From: Bacteroidales bacterium
GTDB taxonomy: Bacteria > Bacteroidota > Bacteroidia > Bacteroidales > UBA932
Length of the DNA: 6,880 nt
Assembly (NCBI GenBank): GCA_017509375.1
Contig: JAFWPT010000185.1
Span: forward strand, 1 to 6,880
Direction of reading: 5' to 3'
The notes below the pieces were generated by a model. It was not told where the DNA came from, did not search any database, and saw only the letters and a program-made list of their open reading frames with translations. How positions within the stretch are numbered: the stretch's first letter is position 1; the number at the start of each line of letters is the position of its first letter. The translations under genes were made by a program, and so were the position numbers. Positions 4,334 through 6,880 of the stretch are shown here, in pieces.

Positions 4334-6349
4334 CTAGCGTATTTTATACTCGCTCAGAGGAGCATAGCCCAGCTCCGACATCAGGGAATCCCAATTGCGG
4401 GGAAGTTCGATATTGATGGTGGCATACCCGCCGCCGGGCATGGTCTGGACCTTGTTGCGGGCGGCATCGCCGGTAATGATGAAGGCGGTCATGCCGCGTT
4501 TCATAGTGGGGATGGTCATCTGCTCTGCCTCGGGAGAATCGTACCACTCCGGGGTGGGCGTCATCTCGCCGCCCTCATCCTTGCGGATATGTCCCTGATA
4601 CTGCCGAAGACTGTGCTGCCCGCCATCCTTGGCTCCGCCCGGATTGGCATAGTAGTTCGCAAAAGCACGCTCCTTGACCGGACGGCGGGACGCGGCTATC
4701 AAGTCCTTCTCCAACGCCTCCGGGCTCCCATATTTACCGGCAAGGATTGCCGCAACCGGTTCTGTCATCAGGATGGTCCGGAAGGTGAACTGCCGACCAC
4801 TGCCCAGGGCAAACTGGATCCGCTCGCTGATATCCCAGGCCAGCAGTTCCATCAGCTTCTGGGGATTGGTGGTGGAGGGCGCCATGTTATTGCCCCAGAG
4901 AAGCGTGGAGCCTAGCGTAATGGTGTTATCGTTAAGGTCGAAGCCGTTCCTCACGTGGTACGGCTTCCAACCCACCCGCAGGCAAGCGGCATCATCCTCC
5001 ACCAGGCACCAGGACATGGGATAGCCGAAGGTCCCCATCCGGTCCTGCTTCACATAATAGCCGCAAAGGTTCATCAGGGCCAGATTCATAAATCGGCCGA
5101 TAGCGACATTCGCCGATTCGTTTATCTGCCCCTGGCCGCTGTCAATACCCAACTGCCGGGCCACCGGTCCGTTGAGCCAGGAATACGGAATCCACGCATG
5201 TGTACTTGCCAGTGTACGGCGGAAATTGGGATCGCCCAGGCCCTTTGTCAGGGCAATCAAAATCGGCATATACTCCGGCTTGCATCCGGCCATCACTGCA
5301 TTTACAGCCACATGCCAGACGGTCGTGTTCCGGTGTGCGATGGGGAGCACCGCTACAGTCTCGTCCCACTTCAAGTCCGTATATTTCAGGAAAGATTCTA
5401 CCTTTTCAAACGTGGGCGGAACGATGGGAAGCCCGTCCGACCAATTCATCTCCTTGAAGTAGTCATTGATTTCATCTAGCGTGCCGAAGAAAGCATCGTC
5501 GCGGATATCCCCCTTGTTGCCGGACACGCCGGCGGAACGTTCCTCTTCCGAGATGGGCCTGGTCAACGCCTCTACGATCTGCGGCCAAAGAATCTCTCGT
5601 GTATTCCGAATCAGTTCTTCAGCGGTATGCGTCGCGAAAGCACCAGGATACTGTGCCACACGCATCACAGGAACGCCATTGTTGAGTGCCGTGTATTTTG
5701 CCTGGTCCACAAAACCAGGGCCGGCAATTATGACTGAAGGTATTCCCAGATACTCCGCGGCGATGCATGACCCCGTCTCCTTGGGCGTACAAAGCCCGCA
5801 ACCGCCGTTTCCTGAGATGACTGCATCCACGCCCATCTCCTTGAGTTTGGCCTGGAATTCTTCTTTCTGCTTTCTGGTAACGCCGGGGGCCGGATATGGG
5901 CCGGCGATGCCAATTTCATCCAGCAGAATCACCCGGGCGGACGGATAGTTCTCCAGAATCAGCCGCTTGATTTCCGGATGGGTGACGCCGGTCATGAAAC
6001 TGACGCCCACAACAGCTATAGTCTTCCCGTCCAGCGTCTCCAGACGCGGTGCCTGATTAATCATCTCTACGGAAGAGCGTCCGACCGGACTGACCACCGC
6101 ATATCCGGGTTCTTCCTTCTTGGCAGGGGCCGGAGCAGCAACAGCCGGTTTCTTTGCCGCCGTGGCGGTTTTCGTCTGGGCCGGTTTTGCCGATGCCGTC
6201 GTGGCTGCTGCCGGAGGAGCATCGGCCAATTTGCAGGTTTCGTCACATACAATGCGCTGAGCGCTTAATTCAACGGAGATAATACCAACTGCCAGGGACA
6301 GTAGAACAGTTCGAAAAGAATGTGCAATCATAGAGAATCGTTTATGCAT
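4334..6349 (-). CDS. Exported UGSC-family protein (Cys form) with C-terminal 'DGLP-VPPT' domain
   Basis: 671 residues. Residues 1-31 form a Sec signal peptide ending LSA-Q, so the protein acts in the periplasm or outside. An Ala/Pro/Lys-rich linker follows (about 41-80). Residues about 84-265 resemble the UGSC (seleno)protein family: TIAVVGVSF, a Rossmann-like alternation, then GNGGCGLCTPKETGSC with Cys184-Gly-Leu-Cys187, where family members carry Sec/Cys-Gly-Ser-Cys. A second domain from about 285 to the end begins with SDGLPIVPPT and contains NAVMAGCKPEYMPI, NGPVARQLGI and a late ITGDAARNK segment. This domain type is known to accompany UGSC proteins, but its reaction is unestablished. A thiol redox role for Cys184/Cys187 is inference. 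The start ATG at 6349 keeps a basic N-region (MHKRF); ATG at 6331 is a possible alternative. It is transcribed alone and ends at the hairpin at 4236-4272. Confidence 0.75.
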   Translation of the reverse strand: MHKRFSMIAHSFRTVLLSLAVGIISVELSAQRIVCDETCKLADAPPAAATTASAKPAQTKTATAAKKPAVAAPAPAKKEEPGYAVVSPVGRSSVEMINQAPRLETLDGKTIAVVGVSFMTGVTHPEIKRLILENYPSARVILLDEIGIAGPYPAPGVTRKQKEEFQAKLKEMGVDAVISGNGGCGLCTPKETGSCIAAEYLGIPSVIIAGPGFVDQAKYTALNNGVPVMRVAQYPGAFATHTAEELIRNTREILWPQIVEALTRPISEEERSAGVSGNKGDIRDDAFFGTLDEINDYFKEMNWSDGLPIVPPTFEKVESFLKYTDLKWDETVAVLPIAHRNTTVWHVAVNAVMAGCKPEYMPILIALTKGLGDPNFRRTLASTHAWIPYSWLNGPVARQLGIDSGQGQINESANVAIGRFMNLALMNLCGYYVKQDRMGTFGYPMSWCLVEDDAACLRVGWKPYHVRNGFDLNDNTITLGSTLLWGNNMAPSTTNPQKLMELLAWDISERIQFALGSGRQFTFRTILMTEPVAAILAGKYGSPEALEKDLIAASRRPVKERAFANYYANPGGAKDGGQHSLRQYQGHIRKDEGGEMTPTPEWYDSPEAEQMTIPTMKRGMTAFIITGDAARNKVQTMPGGGYATINIELPRNWDSLMSELGYAPLSEYKIR

Positions 6350-6631
6350 ACATTATTTAGATGCATAAGTGGCATAAAAGTTAATTCGTTCAGCTTGATA
6401 GAGTCGGTCACTTTTGGTCACCTTTTCCGGGAGTTATTTCACCACACCGCACAATGACTTAACTAACGGGAAATCAACTCATTCGGTTTTTTAAAACAAC
6501 TCACGACAGCCACCGATTCGTATACCACCGCCACCAGTTGGAACCAAGTAGCAGAATTGGAATTTATCGGCCTAAAGATAAACCTTGGGATGTCATTTTT
6601 TCCTTTTCCACGCTTGAAGCCATAATTGATT
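6350..6631. other. Gene-free AT-rich region upstream of the UGSC-family gene
   Basis: This stretch separates the 3' end of the ATPase gene from the start of the UGSC-family gene, so it should hold the latter's promoter and the former's terminator. A near-consensus minus-strand TAACTTTT (TAnnTTTG with the last base different) lies around 6377-6384, about 28 bases before the ATG at 6349; it lacks a good -33 partner. GGTCACTTTT-GGTCACCTTTT forms a short direct repeat at 6406-6426. No hairpin strong enough to call a terminator and no recognised remnant protein was seen in any frame. Confidence 0.5.
6406..6426. repeat. Short direct repeat GGTCAC(C)TTTT x2
   Basis: GGTCACTTTT (6406-6415) is followed at once by GGTCACCTTTT (6416-6426). 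Repeated GGTCA units occur near the ends of some IS21-type elements in Bacteroidetes, but no transposase or inverted partner is present in the window, so an insertion-sequence origin is only a guess. It could also be a regulator site in front of the UGSC-family gene. Confidence 0.4.
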
Positions 6632-6880
6632 CTATAAACAGTATTCCCGATGAAACCAATAAGCGAATACCGGATCGGCGAAATAGACGCCATCGGGCCT
6701 TTTATCTATCAACTCCTTACCTAAAAGAACGTTTTCTATCCTTGTGATATTCGATTTGCTGCCCAGGCGGTATTCCTCCAGTATGTCTGACGACTGGAAT
6801 CCAGTATGTATACCTGCGTCCAGGGCCTTTAAGTAGTTCATCTGGTATACCGTCAGATTGGCCAGTTGACGCATAAAAAG
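6632..6880 (-). CDS. C-terminal end of an AAA-type ATPase (archaeal ATPase / DUF234-like), 5' part beyond the right edge
   Basis: 83 codons are visible and open to the window edge. The segment LTVYQMNYLKALDAG is followed by a winged-helix-like part with YRLGSKSNITRIENVL, then ELIDKRPDGVYFADPVFAYWF and the stop. This matches the C-terminal winged helix and the 'DPVF-xxWF' ending of the Bacteroidetes ATP-binding proteins related to archaeal ATPases (PF01637-like). In these, an N-terminal P-loop NTPase, not visible here, precedes this domain. Their cellular role is poorly known. The protein ends REYCL at a TAG, a natural-looking terminus. The gene is AT-richer than the central part of the window and may be accessory. 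Confidence 0.7.
   Translation of the reverse strand, partial: LFMRQLANLTVYQMNYLKALDAGIHTGFQSSDILEEYRLGSKSNITRIENVLLGKELIDKRPDGVYFADPVFAYWFHREYCL

Noticed and set aside
4955..5479. 174-codon plus-strand open frame
   Set aside because: It is antisense to the well-supported UGSC-family gene and shows no domain; it is a by-product of the GC-rich codon usage.
5770..5830. Possible selenocysteine codon in the UGSC motif
   Set aside because: The position is occupied by an ordinary Cys codon and the reading frame has no in-frame TGA, so no recoding is needed.
6463..6693. 76-codon minus-strand frame below the ATPase
   Set aside because: It starts out of frame inside the ATPase coding sequence and has no recognisable content, so it is most likely chance.
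6538..6747. 69-codon plus-strand frame overlapping the ATPase tail
   Set aside because: Its upstream frame is open but shows no recognised protein or ribosome site, and it runs antisense to the ATPase C-terminus, which has clear family motifs.
1..6880. CRISPR arrays, complete insertion sequences, rRNA or riboswitches
   Set aside because: No regularly spaced repeats, transposase or integrase genes, or recognisable rRNA or riboswitch cores were seen on either strand.

Overview
The window looks like a chromosomal or accessory stretch from a member of the Bacteroidales. Three things support this: TAnnTTTG-type promoter boxes of the Bacteroidetes sigma factor, including one complete TTTG-N19-TATCTTTG; a Bacteroidetes-type split HipA operon; and protein families common in gut Bacteroidales (Ig-like lipoprotein, S8 peptidase, DUF-type membrane protein paired with a small winged-helix regulator). 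The middle is fairly GC-rich. Both ends (about 360-600 and 6350-6880) are visibly more AT-rich. I cannot name a genus safely. All protein-coding features read on the minus strand; only the tRNA reads on the plus strand.

Layout, left to right. 1-388: the start of a HipBA-type toxin-antitoxin operon, with hipB followed by a separate HipA N-terminal-domain gene that runs off the left edge; the two overlap by ATGA. 389-608: its promoter and operator region plus unassigned sequence. 609-1476: a two-gene unit of a six-helix membrane protein and an overlapping winged-helix regulator. 1497-3407: a large surface lipoprotein with an N-terminal bacterial Ig-like domain and a very good Bacteroidetes promoter. 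3459-4123: the wreck of a subtilisin-like peptidase, truncated at both ends, with one internal deletion and one frameshift. 4149-4232: a tRNA-Leu(CAA) on the plus strand whose 5' and 3' halves do not pair properly, followed by a bidirectional terminator. 4334-6349: a secreted 671-residue protein that joins a UGSC-type domain (Cys in place of selenocysteine) to the 'DGLP-VPPT' domain. 6350-6631: non-coding. 6632-6880: the C-terminal end of an AAA-type ATPase.

The most unusual items are the tRNA, which reads like a chimera of two tRNA-Leu genes joined near the anticodon loop, the adjacent gutted peptidase, and the exported UGSC-family fusion protein. Together the tRNA and peptidase remnant suggest a past recombination or deletion at this tRNA. 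The membrane protein and regulator probably act as one unit. No functional link between that unit, the lipoprotein and the UGSC protein can be shown from sequence alone.
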